The notes under the pieces are model-generated. The model was not told the DNA's origin and searched no databases. It saw only the letters and a list, made by a program, of their open reading frames with translations. Both the position numbers and the translations under genes were made by a program. A stretch of 64,000 nt of DNA, taken from positions 2,356,001-2,420,000 of the forward strand of contig JANEZZ010003061.1 in assembly GCA_026122225.1 (NCBI GenBank), read 5' to 3'. This document shows, in pieces, positions 12,285-24,384 of the stretch (its first letter is position 1; each line of letters opens with the position of its first letter). Origin of the DNA: Heloderma charlesbogerti. Lineage: Eukaryota > Chordata > Lepidosauria > Squamata > Helodermatidae.

Positions 12285-14145
12285 TGTTACTTTCAAGCTA
12301 AAGGTAAACTTCCTTATCTACAGAGATCCCCTCCACCACACACACACACACACTCCTTGTGGTTATATCTGTGGTTGTCACACATTACACATTCATTAGA
12401 CTATTCAGTGGTAATGTTCATGGTTCAGATAATATCAACCCTGTGAAGTTTAATCCCTGAGTCAATCACTGTCACATGTAGTTTGAACCTGTGGCTAAGT
12501 CAGTAAATGTCACACACTATGTATGACGTATCTAACTATAAGCTGAACTACTATGTGTGAATATGTCCTTGGGACAAAATCTTCCTTTGTAACATTTTTC
12601 ATAAGTGTCTTACTTTAATAATAAAGAAAACTTTAATAGGAAAAAATACTAACTTTTTGTAACAGATGAATGGTGAAGATAGTCGGATATATATACCCCT
12701 TCACCCCTTGCTTTATATGTGATTGGCAAACCTGAGTTCAAACAGCAGGTCTGCCTCTATCATGTGTAGTTTGAGCTTCAAGAAATTTATCTAGAACTCC
12801 TCAGCAATTTGGAAGTTGAGATGGAAGCCAATCAGAGCCCAGGAAATCTCTGAAAGAACAATGCAAAGTTGTGTTGCTTGCCCAAACGTCGCCTACTTTT
12901 GGCTGCATGACTGTAGCAGTTGCTTATAGTCCAAAAGAACGCCAAGACAGTTGCATGTGAGAGTCACCCATAAATGCAGAAAACACTTTACAATCTGCAT
13001 TACAATTTCCCTCTAGTTTTGCTTAGTCGGAACAGGGTGGTGTCTCTACCAGCAATTTTTTCCACGCTGGCTGCATTTGGAGGTCGTTAGGGACACATGA
13101 CATCATGGCCATCCAGCAGCCACCCGGAGCTTATCATGGAAAAAACGGATTTCCTGAGCCTGCTTAAAGTCCGATTCTTTTCCTTAAGTCGGGTTCTCCA
13201 CAGTATAGTTGCTCTGTCCCAACCCCCGCATTTACCTTGGGTACGCTAGCCCTGCCCAGGGGTGCGCTTTTCGCTGTGACTCCGGTCAAGGGCGTCACTG
13301 TGTTTCCTGTCCCTGTGTTTCCCAGCACAAACCAATTAGTGTCTACTCAGAAGTAACGCCCATTGTGGTCAACGAGGCTTGTCCCCTGAATGCGCACACC
13401 AGCATTTACAGAGGTCTCTATTGTTTTCACCAAATTTATGAAGCAGGCAGTGCTGTGACCCTCACATGTTTGTGAGTTTAATGTCTCTTATTGCGAAAAC
13501 AGGATGATAATATAAAGGAATGCCTGCTCCCATACCAACCTGCCAGTGCACTGAGATAATCTTCAGAGGTTCTCCTCCAGCTTCCTGCACCATCCGTGCT
13601 AAGGTGAGTGGTGACCATAGAGAGAGCCTTGCCTTCTTATCGGTGGCACCCCATTTTTAGAATCCTGTCCCTACAGAGACCCACCTGGTGCCCACTTTTG
13701 GTGCCAGGCAAAGATATGTTTACCTCCCAGGCTTTTTAATGCATTTTAATGATTTTTCTATGCCAACATGCTGTTGCTGTCTTTCATTTGAGTATTATAT
13801 CTCATTTTTTGTAAATTGTCCTCGAAGCTCTGCTGAAAGGCATAAATCTTTAATAGGTTGACAGCCCTATTCTACAGTAACTTTATTGAAGTTGCACTAA
13901 TGTTTATGAAAAAAAATGATTTATGAATGATTTGTGGGTTACATCAGAAACTTTGGACACCATGAAAAACAGATGAGGCCAAACAATGAAGCTAAGACAG
14001 TGAATTCCTTAAGAATGGAGTTAGGATTCATTGGTGAATTTTGGGAGCCTTGTGCATGGGCTGGCATACATATTAGATTCACTGGGTGAGGGGAAAATTG
14101 AGAGGAGCCTTCCCATAGCAAGTGCTCCATGCTGTGGCAGTAGAA
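12285..14145. other. Intronic stretch without a recognised gene
   Basis: It contains a (CA)n tract at about 12338-12352. A decayed repeat fragment at about 13350-13405 (CTACTCAGAAGTAACGCCC, then GGCTTGTCCCCTGAATGCGC) belongs to the same dispersed type as at 40130 and 31600. No exon was recognised. Confidence 0.45.
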
Positions 14146-14149
14146 CGCT

Positions 14150-14281
14150 CCATTTGCGTCCCTGCCTTAGGCTGTGATAGGCTATGTAAGTTTTTACGTA
14201 GCCTATCACGAAAAGAGCAGGGACGCAAAAGGCATCCCTACGTAAATACTTATGTAGCCTATCACGGCCTAAGGCAGGGAC
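14150..14281. repeat. Inverted-repeat block related to the hAT-like MITE core
   Basis: GCCTTAGGCTGTGATAGGCT near the left edge is repeated in inverted form (AGCCTATCACGGCCTAAGGC) near the right edge. A smaller palindrome, GGCTATGTAAG..TTACGTAGCC, sits at 14180-14203. The phrases TTTGCGTCCC and GGGACGCAAA also occur. These same phrases form the core of the MITEs at 31682-32166 and 49818-50408, so this is a displaced fragment of that family. It lies 8 bases from the fold-back element at 14290. Confidence 0.7.
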
Positions 14282-14289
14282 ACTTAATT

Positions 14290-14587
14290 CAATTTAAATG
14301 AATTGTATCTACTAGGGATGTACGAATCCCTTACCTGGTTCTGGTCGGGGCATCCACTGGGGGGGGGAGGTGAACCGTCCCTCCTCCCGGCCGGCTCCGC
14401 TCCGCAGCGCAGCAGCAGCAGCCAGAAGTCTGGCTGTGGCCGGCCCTGGCTGGTGGCTCCGCAGCTTTGCTGCGGAGCGGAGCCGGCCAGGGGGAGGGAC
14501 GGATCACCTCCCCCCTCCAGTGGATGCCCCAGCCAGAAGCAGGTAAGGGATTCGTACATCCCTAGTAGATACAATTCATTTAAATTG
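14290..14587. mobile_element. Fold-back hAT-like MITE (298-bp inverted repeat)
   Basis: The two arms are near-perfect reverse complements of about 130 bp around a short GC-rich spacer. The MITE ends TAGGGATGTACGAATCCC (from 14313) and its complement (to 14564) match the ends of other copies in the window. The inverted symmetry continues a further 22-23 bp outside these ends (AATTTAAATGAATTGTATC on the left, complementary on the right). There is therefore no direct 8-bp duplication as at the other copies. The two strands encode near-identical short open frames, a side-effect of the palindrome rather than genes. It is non-autonomous, with no transposase. Confidence 0.8.
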
Positions 14588-16477
14588 TTCTGACAAGTTT
14601 GGTAGTGAATTGTAAGATATTTTTCAGAGTAGAATCTCTAGTGACATACAATAACAGTAGTGTTAAAGGAGTTATATGACCAGTAGACTTTCATTGGTGT
14701 TTCCAGTAGGAATGACATGTTCTTAATTTTAAAAGCAAAATCTTGCCCAATGCATAGAATTCCTGTACAGGACAAAGGAAATTATAAATTTGCAAGAGAT
14801 ATAATATAGATGTTTATATGCTCCTTTAGCACAGCACAGTACATTCATGACAAACTGACTGTGTTCCACGTGATTGCTTTGATCTGTCTGAGGTTATTGG
14901 AACATTAATAATAATAATACCCATTTCTTAAGTCACTTTTCTGTAAATTCAGATAAACCTGAGTAAAGTATCAGTTTAACCAGTCACATATAGACTGAAT
15001 GAACATTTCACAGCAGAGTCCATTTTCAAAAGGGAACGTGAGAGCTGTGTACCCAAAACATGCTATTTATCATGCTATTTATCATCTTAAGCTTTGTGTA
15101 CATACCCTCCTACATACCATACTCAATTATATCCACATGTCTTCAGGAACCAAACCAAGGATATTATAATCTATTTTCCTCTTGGTACTCTGCGGAGTCA
15201 GAAGGTTACTAACTCTGATTAACTTCAATGGGAGTTTATGTGTGGATTCCTCGTAACGCCAGTGGGAAAAAGAGACCCTCTTTGTCAAAAAGAGATCTTC
15301 TGAAAGAGTCTCATTTATATAATCTTGCACGCTTCTGGGAAGAAAAAGATTACTTATGATTAGTCCTTTCATGCAGACAGCCAGAGAATTTCTGTGGGAG
15401 GTTCAATCCTATCAAAATTGTCCTGATCACCAAAAGGTCAGTAATTAGTAACATGCCATAGATACTTACGCATATGATGTGATGAGCTCTTAGTAAACAA
15501 TGCAGTGAAAGAAAAATGGGTACTTACTTCTCTTACCCATATTCCAGTAAAGATATTGAGAAGCAGATGAGCATTCCAAGGAAGTCAAGAACCTAATGGA
15601 CTGAAATGAGGAATGTGTACGTGTGCACACGTATGTCTGTGTATCAGCAGGGACGGGACTCGGCAATGCAGGGTGGAGGGTAAATCATCACTACCATCCT
15701 AGCCTGCTGCTCATGCCATTCTCCACATTTTTTGACTTGTCATTACGTTCAGCTCTCCCTCTGTGGCTTACAAGGTTCTCAGTAAAGTTTTTTCTGCTTG
15801 CCCATGACTGCAATAACAGGGAAGGGGAGTGTTTTGCCAAGCACAGTGTTAAGCCACAACACATCGCTAGCAGGCTACATTTGGGTGGGGTAGGAACTAA
15901 CTGTCCCTAATTATGAAGGGCTTATTAAATTAATGGAAGAAGAATTTTTGTTCTTTACCCCCCAAAAAAACTGTTCTGGGGACCAATGTAGATAGTAAAG
16001 CAAATTGACATGGCAGGGTCCAAAATACCTACCTCCAAAATACCTACCTCCATAGAGCTAAAGAGTTAAACCTAATGGGTTGTAGCCAATATTAGTCCTA
16101 CTTTGAGTAGACCCATTGAAATGGATGGGACATAAGTTAGACTAACATTGGATACAACCCACTGTTCGGGTACCTGCATGGGATATGAACCAGGAGGCTA
16201 CAGTGAGAGGGGAGAATCAGCTGAAATCAGGTGGAGACCTTCTTAGTTTTGAGTGAGTCAATTATCTTTTTTCTTCCCCTTTTATTATTTCTTTTTGCTT
16301 TTTTTAATCTCTGGTTTGGGCTACATCTTTTTTAAAAAGTCAAATTTTTAGAAGTTTAGCACACAAAAAATGCCATGGAAGTAGAAAGACAACAGTGGGG
16401 AGAGTGTGTGTGATAATTTTTATCATTGTAAAGGGCCTACAGTACATTTCATTACAGACAGAGACACACCCAATGGC
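14588..16477. other. Intronic stretch without a recognised gene
   Basis: AT-rich, no exon recognised. A decayed repeat piece lies at about 16070-16165 (GGTTGTAGCCAATATTAGTC ... TTGGATACAACCCA, inverted ends), probably a small old MITE. Nothing else is supported. Confidence 0.45.
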
Positions 16478-16880
16478 CTGGTTTGGATGTATGTTAAACT
16501 ATGGTTTTGTGTTACTGTCTTCTTTTCCAGTGCAGCCACAAGGAGATCAGATGTTTTCACTTCCATTTTCAGTTAACGGCAATTTGATGTTATGTCCGAA
16601 CCCCTAGCTGTGGTTAATTTTAACTATGGTTTATTGAAATTAGCCAGCCTCATAGATCACAGTTTGAAGTGTGAAACTATGGCTTGTTTCAGGAAGCCAT
16701 AGTTAAGACTAACCATGGTTTTCCCAGGATTGGACATAACACCAAACTATGGTTTGTTAAAAACAGAAGTGAATGTCTCTGATCTCCTTGCAACTGTACC
16801 AGAGGATAAGAGGGGAGGGAGAACCTGATGGGTCCAAGGCTTGTTCACATAACACTAAACCATAGTTTACATCTGAATAG
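16478..16880. mobile_element. Palindromic non-autonomous DNA transposon (decayed)
   Basis: The left arm carries GTTAAACTATGGTTTTGTG, then AAGGAGATCAGATGTTTTCA, then GATGTTATGTCCGA. The right arm carries the inverted versions in reverse order (TCGGAC-like TTGGACATAACACC, then TGAATGTCTCTGATCTCC, then CACTAAACCATAGTTTAC). A third, internal AACCATGG/CCATAGTT pair lies near 16680-16720. No coding capacity. The arms are clearly diverged, so it is old. Exact ends and target duplication are not resolved. Confidence 0.65.
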
Positions 16881-17061
16881 TCTATGTGACAGAATGTGTT
16901 TTGCAGGGAATCTATTATACGATTAAGAAACAATTGGGACATTTGTATTTGGAGCTCAAATTAGAATTATTATAGTGGAAGACTATGTTTATAATTACAT
17001 TTATCATAATTATACTGTTCAGATGTAGTATATATTATCAGCTATATGAGGTTTGTGGAAG

Positions 17062-17245
17062 GTTTGTGGCTCAGTGGTAGAGCGCATGCTATGCATGTAT
17101 AAGGTCCTAGGTTCTATCCCCCGCATCTCCAGGTAGAGCTGGAAAAAATCCTCCCTGAAACAATGGAGAGCCACTGCAGTCAGTACTGACAATACTGGAC
17201 TAGATGGACCAATGGTCTGACCAACACATATATCTATAGCACATA
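17062..17245 (+). mobile_element. tRNA-Ala-derived SINE, copy 1
   Basis: A tRNA-like head has an A box (TGGCTCAGTGG) and a B box (GGTTCTATCCC), with TGC in the anticodon position (CTATGCATG), as in tRNA-Ala. It is followed by a non-tRNA body (CTCCAGGTAGAGCTGG ... CCACTGCAGTCAGTACTGAC ... GGACCAATGGTCTGA). Two further copies with the same body lie at 29270 and 37780. It is not a functional tRNA gene: stems are mutated and the body continues past the tRNA end. Confidence 0.88.
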
Positions 17246-18182
17246 TGGATATATTCAGAGGACTCATACTGGGACATCCTTTTAGCGATGCAGCACCAAT
17301 TGACATTCATTCATATCTCTATGAGCATGTTAACTATAGTGTTAGTATATACATTATTTGCTCCTCTGCAATCTTTTGGGTCCATCAGTGGAATTTTTGT
17401 ATTTGGAACACACTTGGTGTTGGTTTCCCACCTCGTCAGCATTTCCCACTCCCCCTTAATACTGAACAGGCCCAAATTCCCACTGGAGCCGTCAAGTGAC
17501 TCATACATAGAACGTCCATATCTCAATAGGAATAAGTGGTTTTCAGACACTGCAAACCTAAACACATTTAACTGGAAGCCTCATTAATTTTAATGGAGAA
17601 GACTTCCAGGCAGGTGTGCTCAGGAGCTCAGATGATTTTTTTTAAGGAGGAAAAATAAGAACATATATGAATTTATTATCTCAAATATGTTTTCCTTGAT
17701 ATCTAGAAGCTAAATATAAGTTGGTGTGAATGTGTAGTGCAAAGGGGGTTGTGGTTGTCTGGTACTAAACAATGCTTATTAGGTCTTTCACAACAAAATG
17801 TCTTACTTATTTTGAACACAGTATATGTTTTGGTATTTTCAGGAGTCCAGGATACATATACACACTGTTCATATTTGTTCTACTATATCTAGTACACTTC
17901 CCTTATTTGAAATAGTTTTATTTGCCTTTTTTGACTCCTAAACTATAAAACAATTAATCTTCACCACATGCTTAGATGTTTACTTACCCCAAACAAGAAG
18001 CTTACAACTTTAGTTCAAATATGTAGGAAGTTACCTTAAATTAGTCAGACTATTTGTCCATCTATCCCAGCATGTACTGCTTGTTAAGTCAGTGGTTAAG
18101 GATTGGCCACCAACAAGAATACTGTTGTTTGAAGTAGATTGTGTTGACCATGGTTAACTAAGTAAACCATGGTTAAGGCAAT
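17246..18182. other. Intronic stretch without a recognised gene
   Basis: No exon recognised. A fragment at about 17555-17640 (CTGGAAGCCTCATTAATTTT ... GACTTCCAGGCAGGTGTGC) is a decayed repeat of the type seen at 13350 and 40130. A short mirror-like piece GACCATGGTTAAC..AAACCATGGTTAA lies at 18147-18177. Confidence 0.45.
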
Positions 18183-18566
18183 GACCTGGTTCGCACAACA
18201 CAATAGCCCACTGTAGTTCATTTAGCCATGCGGGCTGTCACATCGTGCCAGGCACCTGCAGATGCCATTTTTGCATGGCACCCACAGGCACCCAGCTTGT
18301 TGTGTCATGCGAACCCAGATGGCAGGGGTTTTTTGAGGGCTAGACAACCCTCAAATAACTCTCAAATGTGCCATGGATTATTTGAGGGTTGTCTAATCCC
18401 CAAACAAGCTCTGCTGCCTGGGTTCACATGACATGACAGCCACAGCAAGCCAGGTACCCATTGGTGAAATGCAAAAATGGTGCCCGTGGGTGAACGGCAC
18501 ATGACATGCCCCGTGGGCTAATTAAGCCATCATGGGCTGTCGTACCATGTGAATAGGCTCAATGTC
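18183..18566. mobile_element. Palindromic MITE with a GAGGG(C/T)T-rich centre
   Basis: Left end ACCTGGTTCGCAC and right end ATGTGAATAGGCT are imperfect inverted termini. Inside them CAATAGCCCACTG/GGGCTGTCG, GCCATTTTTGCATGG/TGCAAAAATGGTGCC and TTGAGGGCTAGACAACCCTC/GAGGGTTGTCTAATCCCC pair in nested order. A 5-base CAATG occurs directly outside both ends and is a possible target duplication. There is no transposase. The superfamily is not assigned. Confidence 0.7.
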
Positions 18567-20444
18567 TCTCACTTTCCAGCCTCCCTGTTTCTGTGATGAC
18601 AAGCAGGTCTTGCTTGTGTCTTTTTATATTTGCCCTCTGGGGGCAGCTCTGAGCTCAGGAAGCCAAACCAAGATTTCATAGGAAACAATGTCTGTATGTC
18701 TGGGTTTGTAACAAGGATTAAGGCAACACACCATGGTTAGTGCTAATCATGGGTAAGCGTTGTCTGCACTGTGCCTTAGAGAGTGGAAGGGGCTCGGTAA
18801 ATATACTATGTAAGTTAAATACCTTGGCTAGAGATTCCATTGGATGTAAGAATGGGGTGCGTTGTCTGTTTTTCCAACACATTATCCTTTTATGTTTTTA
18901 TTTTGTGATCATCCAGTTCCTATGTCTGGTTTATCACAGAATTTTCCTGAAATCTGGACTGCTATGAGGAACTCACAGTATTATGGTGTGCCTCATTTTT
19001 AGTTAATAAACATTTGTGAACCATCCTAAAAACAGATTTCTGCCAGGCCACCTAAGTAAATCAATTCTACCGTTATTAGGTTTAATGACCTAATCCTCTA
19101 TTTCGGACATTGGGAGGGCCACAACTTGGGAATGTGTCAGTTAATAGATTCAGACAGATAGATTCTGACAAGTCTCTGAACTCTTCACAACATTCATTAA
19201 CAAATGTTCCTTGCAGCCCTCACTTGCGAACTGAGCATGCTTCCTGAGATTCACATTTGGAACTGCCTAAATCAAAGGGCAAGATGGGAGAAAGTAGCCT
19301 TAGCAGAATGTGTCTTGAATTATGGAGGTGTTCACTCAAGTACAAGAAGGAATGCCTCAAATGCCCAGTCCTACTTTGTACATCAACATTCTGTTAGCAG
19401 AACAGGCTGCAGTAGTGATGAGTCTTTGGATGTAATGAACTGAGTCTTTTCAGCAGCTGTTTTCTTTCTTTCTTTTCCCCTTTGGCATCTAAAATACTCT
19501 CCATCTGTAGGAATCACTGTCCAAGTAACGGCGAGACAACATGTCCCAGAATAACTTCCTCTGTCTGTGCACGAGCACTGAAACGGAACAAGATAGTTCG
19601 ACAAACAGGAAGTGTTAAGAGTTTGTGGGAGTTGCATAAACAAGCAATGACAGGGAAATTGTTTTTGATGGCAGAATTTGGGCTTCTTCACATGGAGCTT
19701 TTATCCTGCTATTGAGATTGCTCACTCACTCATTGAGATTGCAGACCCTTTAGATGATGTTGGGAATCTCCAGGGCATCTCCCACATTAAATTACCTCTA
19801 TTCCATTTTTAAATAGATTGGAGATAATGAGGTATCAAATTACCCTGCTTGCATTCCACTTGGGTTCCTTCCATGATAAAGGAAAAGCCGCAAGAAGAGG
19901 AGCTAGATGAATGAAACATATGGAAGACTCAGATAAAGGGGAAAAGGAAGGGGAAAGGGGAGCGGGGGAAAGAAGCACGTGTAAAGGGAGTCGGTTATGA
20001 TCCTTCATTTAAAATGGAAGCAGAAAGCCCTGTTTTAAATGCGGGATTTTAGGCTGGTGTAGAAATACGCTTCATGTATTAAACCACCCTCTTATCTCCA
20101 CCCTGCTGCTCACATAGAAGCAATAATGCACCAGACAGCTCTAATTTCATTATCTTGTGGTAGAGTCAAATGTTCTATGACCCTAACACCACTACTTAGC
20201 AGCAGCCTTTTTCTATTTGGTCTAGCCTATGACATGTTTTGATTCACACTACCACATTTGGGGTGCTTTTTATAGAGTTGTGGTTTTTACTCTTTTAAAA
20301 ATGAATTTATGTACGTCGTATAAAAGAGGATGAGATACAGAAAGTAAAAAGTTGAACCTGGGGACTGTTCATGTCCCACATGTGGCATCTGGGTTAATGA
20401 AACATGGACGATCCAGAGTATGAGCCAAACTACACATTAATTGC
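18567..20444. other. Intronic stretch without a recognised gene
   Basis: Mixed-composition DNA with a purine-rich run at 19930-19975. Short open frames at 18740, 19204 and 19482 show no motif. No repeat family recognised with confidence. Confidence 0.45.
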
Positions 20445-20560
20445 ATTGACGGATGAGACTACATGTCCATCCAGTCCATGGGTCTGTCTCCAACAGTGAT
20501 CAGCCACAGATGCCTCTGGAAAGCTCACAAGCAGGGAATAAGGCAGAGAGACTTCCATTT
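20445..20560 (-). mobile_element. CR1 3' fragment
   Basis: The plus-strand text CCAACAGTGATCAGCCACAG, then ATGCCTCTGGAAAGC and CACAAGCAGGGAA, corresponds to the antisense CR1 3' region. It matches the phrase order at 25455-25520 (GGTGGCCAACAGAATGCC ... GGAAGCCCACAAGCAGGACA). Short and diverged. Confidence 0.6.
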
Positions 20561-20639
20561 CAGATGTGTTAGTGGTTTGTTTGATTTTATTGTTATGTAG
20601 CTTCCTTATATGACTGTACAAGTGGAGATTCACAGGAAA

Positions 20640-20835
20640 ATGTTGCAGGCTGTCTCCAGCCCCTAACAGGAATGCTCCTGTTCAGGGCTCCAACCAGCCT
20701 GGAACAGGTGCCTTGTACCACTGCTTGGAGGTCACTTTGAATTGAGCCTGGAAACAAACCAGAAACCAGTGAAGATGATATAATAGTAGCATAATATGAT
20801 CATATCAGCTGATTCCAGTTAGTATCCATTACTCT
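20640..20835 (-). mobile_element. L2 LINE 3' fragment
   Basis: TTTGAATTGAGCCTGGAAAC, then CCAGAAACCAGTGAAGATG and GCATAATATGATCATATC run parallel to 2800-2880 of the larger L2 copy (TTTGAATCTGGCCCGG, CAGCCAGTGTAGATC, GCATAATATGGTCACATT), in the same orientation. Only the C-terminal and 3' part is present. Confidence 0.65.
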
Positions 20836-20987
20836 TGTAGTACAGAATAAGCAAGCATAGAATGCATAGTACATAGTCTTCCTTGCATATTCTGTAGTAA
20901 TGGAAGCTTCTGTGCCATTTCTCATTATATATTGGGCTTTAGGGAAAGGTTTCTGGAGAGTGGGAAATGAGAAATATGCCCTGTTGC

Positions 20988-21517
20988 TTGTACACCAAGG
21001 CCATGCTTGCCTGTTATCCCGGTGATTTCTTGACTTCCTACTTTGGCATTCCAATGATGAAAAGGACATCTTTTTTTGATGTTAGTTCTAGAAGGTGTTG
21101 TAGGTCTTCATAGAACCGATCAACCTCAGCTTCTTCGGCCTCAGTGGTTGAGGCATAGACTTGAATTACTGTGATGTTGAATGGTTTGCCTTGGATTCGT
21201 ACTGAGATCATTCTATTGTTTTTGAGATTGTACCACAGTACTGCTTTTCCCACCTTTTTGTTGACTATGAGTGCGACTCCATTTCTTCTAAGGGATTCTT
21301 TCCCACAGTAGTAGATATAATGGTCACCTGAATTAAATTCGCCCATGCCTGTCCATTTTAGTTCGCTGATTCCCAAGATGTCGATGTTCAATCTTGCCAT
21401 CTAATGTTTGACTACCTCCAGCTTACCTTGATTCATTGATCTGACATTCCAGGTTCCTAAACAATATTGTTCTTTACACCATTGGATTTTCTTTTCACCA
21501 CCAGACACATCGACAGC
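20988..21517 (-). mobile_element. BovB copy 2, inverted 5' segment (endonuclease)
   Basis: On the minus strand this encodes part of the BovB apurinic-type endonuclease: MARLNIDILGISELKWTGMG, then GVALIVNKKVG, then VIQVYAST. It begins near residue 89 of the intact copy and stops near residue 268 (GLGVQ). The segment lies head-on against the plus-strand remainder of the same element at 21518. The GDWNAK motif is interrupted (FIIGMPK). It is the 5' half of a 5'-inverted insertion, not an independent copy, because the two halves are complementary in extent with only about 28 codons missing between them. Confidence 0.85.
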
Positions 21518-23757
21518 TCTACACATGGACATCACCAGATGGTCAATATCGAAATCAGATTGATTATGTACTTTGCAGCCAAAGATGGAGAAGCTCTATA
21601 CAGTCAGTTAAAACAAGACCTGGAGCTGACCGTGGCTCAGATCATGAGCTGCTTCTTGCAAAATTTCGGCTTAAATTGAAGAACTTAGGGAAAACCACTA
21701 AACCATTCAAGTATGACCTAAATCATATCCCTTATGAATATACAGTGGAGGTGAGGAATAGATCTGAGGGATTAGACCTGATAGACAGAGTGCCTGAGGA
21801 ACTATGGACGGAGGTCCGTAACATTGTTCAGGAGGCAGCAACTCAATCGATCCCAAAGAAAAAGAAATGCAAGAAAGCAAAGTGGCTATCTGATGAGGCT
21901 TTACAAGAAGCAAAAAGCAAGGGAGAATGGGGAAGATATATCCAAAGGAATGCAGAGTTCCAGAGAATAGCAAGGAGAGACAAGAAGGCCTTCTTAAATG
22001 AACAATGCAAAGAAATCGAGGAAAACAATAGAATGGGAAAGACTAGAGATCTTTCCAAGAAAATCGGAGATCTCAAGGGAACGTTTTGTGCCAAAATGGG
22101 CATGATAAAGGACAAAGAAGGCAGGGACCTAACAGAAGCAGATGAGTTTAAGAAGAGGTGGAAAGAATACACAGAAGAACTCTACAGGAAAGATCTGAAT
22201 GTCCCTGATAGCCATGATAGTGCGGTCACTGAACATGAGCCGGACATCCTAGAGAGTGAAGTCAAGTGGGCCTTAGGAAGCATGACTAACAACAAAGCTA
22301 GCAGAGATGACAGTATTCCAGCTGAGCAATTTAAGATCCTAAAAGAGAATGCTGTTAAAGTGCTGCACTCAATATGCCAACAAATTTGGAACACTCAACA
22401 GTGGCCACAAGACTAGAAAAGGTCAGTTTACATTCCAATTCCAAAGAAGGGCAACGCCAAAGAGTGTTCAAACTACCGTACAATGTGCTCATTTCACATG
22501 CCAGCAAGGTTATGCTCAAAATCCTACAAGCTGGGCTTCAGCAGTATGTGAACCAAGAACTACTGGAAGTACAAGCTGGATTTCGAAGAGGCAGAGGAAC
22601 TAGAGATCAAATTGCCATCATTCACTGGATCATGGAGAAAGCAAGAGAATTCCAGAAAAGTGTCTATTTCTGCTTCATTGACTATGCTAAAGCCTTTGAT
22701 TGTGTGGATCACAACAAACTGTGGCAAATTCTTACAGAGATGGGAGTACCAGACCACCTTACATGTCTCCTGAGAAACCTGTACGAGGGTCAAGAAGCAA
22801 CAGTAAGAAGCGGACATGGAACAACCGATTGGTTCAAAATTGGGAAAGGAGTACGACAAGGCTGCATATTGTCGCCCTGCTTATTTAACTTATATGCAGA
22901 GTACATCATGAGAAACGCCAGGTTGGATGAATCACAGGTCGGAATTAAGATTGCCGGGAGAATTATCAACAACCTCAGGTACACAGACGATACCACCCTA
23001 ATGGCAGAAAGTGAAGAGGATCTAAAGAGCCTCTTGTTGGGGGTGAAAGCGGAGAGTGCAAAAGCTGGTCTGAAACTCAACATTAAAAAAACTAAGATCA
23101 TGACATCTGGCCCCATCACTTCCTGGCATATAGAAGGGGAAGAAATGGAAGCAGTGACAGGTGTTATTTTCTTGGGCTCCAAGATCACCGCAGACAGTGA
23201 CTGTAGCCATGAAATTAAAAGACACTTGCTCCTTGGGAGGAAAGCTATGGCAAACCTAGACAGCATAGTAAGAAGTAGAGACATCACCTTGCCGACAAAG
23301 GTTTGTATAATCAAAGCTATGGTTTTCCCAGTAGTAATGTATGGCTGTGAGAGCTGGACTATAAGGAAGGCTGAGCGCCGAAGAATTGATGCTTTCGAAC
23401 TGTAGTGCTGGAGAAGACTCTTACGAGTTCCCTGGACTGCAAGGAGGTCAAATCAGTCAATCCTAAAGGAAATCAACCCTGACTGCTCATTGGAAGGACA
23501 GATACTGAAGCTGAAGCTCAAATATTTTTACCACCTAATGCGAAGAGAAAACTCACTGGAAAAGACCCTGATGCTGGGAAAGACTGAAGGCAAAAGGAGA
23601 AGGGGACGGCAGAGGATGTGATGGCTAGATAGCATCACCGATGCAATGAATGTGAACTTGAGCATGATCCGGGAGAGAGCAGAGGACAGGAAGGCCTGGC
23701 GTGCTATGGTCCATGGGGTCACAAAGAGTCGGACACGACTTAACGATTGAACAACAA
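21518..23757 (+). mobile_element. BovB copy 2, 3' segment (reverse transcriptase), broken
   Basis: The plus strand resumes at CTACACATGGACATCACC (residue about 298 of the intact copy) and continues to the BovB 3' end, with an ACAACAACAA tail at about 23748-23760. Stops appear early (FRLN*, about 21677), at QD* (22414-22416; a TAG replaces the expected Trp codon) and at EL* (23403). In-frame indels also occur. The catalytic box reads RYTDDTTLM rather than RYADD, so even a repaired frame would carry a changed active-site motif. Inactive. Confidence 0.92.
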
Positions 23758-24384
23758 CAAAACCTCTCTATATTGTGCAGGAAGAGGCTTCAAAACAAAA
23801 CAACAACTCATGGCACGCATCCCCTAACCCAGTTCCCCTTTTCTAGAATATTGGCCTAATTACATGTTAATGAGGTGATTAGAGATCATGCCGTGAGTTT
23901 TTTAAAAGGTGCCAATTGTAGCTTTCCCGCCAATGCTACTTGCTGCAGGGGAGCAATTTTCGCAGCCGGAGAGGAAAGGCTTAAACCTCCCTTCCCTGCA
24001 CACTGCTTTTCTGAGGACCATCTCCACCCCTAGCCTGGTATTTAGTTTTTAAAAACTTACAATGATGTGATTGCTAACCATCTCATTAGCATTATGTATA
24101 CTTAGGCCTTAATATAAGTTGTTAGGGCTTGTGCACGCTTATTCCCTCTTTCCTCCATTTTCATTTTTTCGCAGCTGACAACCTTAGCATTCCATGGTTC
24201 AACCAACATTAGCATTCTGTAGGTTCTGAAAGCTCACAGGTCCTTGCTGGGCAAAAAAAAAACTTTTAATTTACAAACTAATTGGTGGCCTAGAAATAAT
24301 TCAAATAAATAAATACAACTTCTGAAAGCCCAGGGAGTCCCAAAATATGTAAAAATGACCTCCTTGTTTTTAGGTGGCACGGTT
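23758..24384. other. Intronic stretch without a recognised gene
   Basis: No exon, RNA gene or clear repeat recognised. Confidence 0.4.

Noticed and set aside
14284..14593. Paired 96-codon open frames on opposite strands with near-identical products
   Set aside because: Produced by the perfect symmetry of the fold-back MITE, not genes.
17062..17135. tRNA-Ala gene
   Set aside because: A and B boxes are present, but the stems are mutated and the sequence continues into a SINE body repeated at 29270 and 37780.
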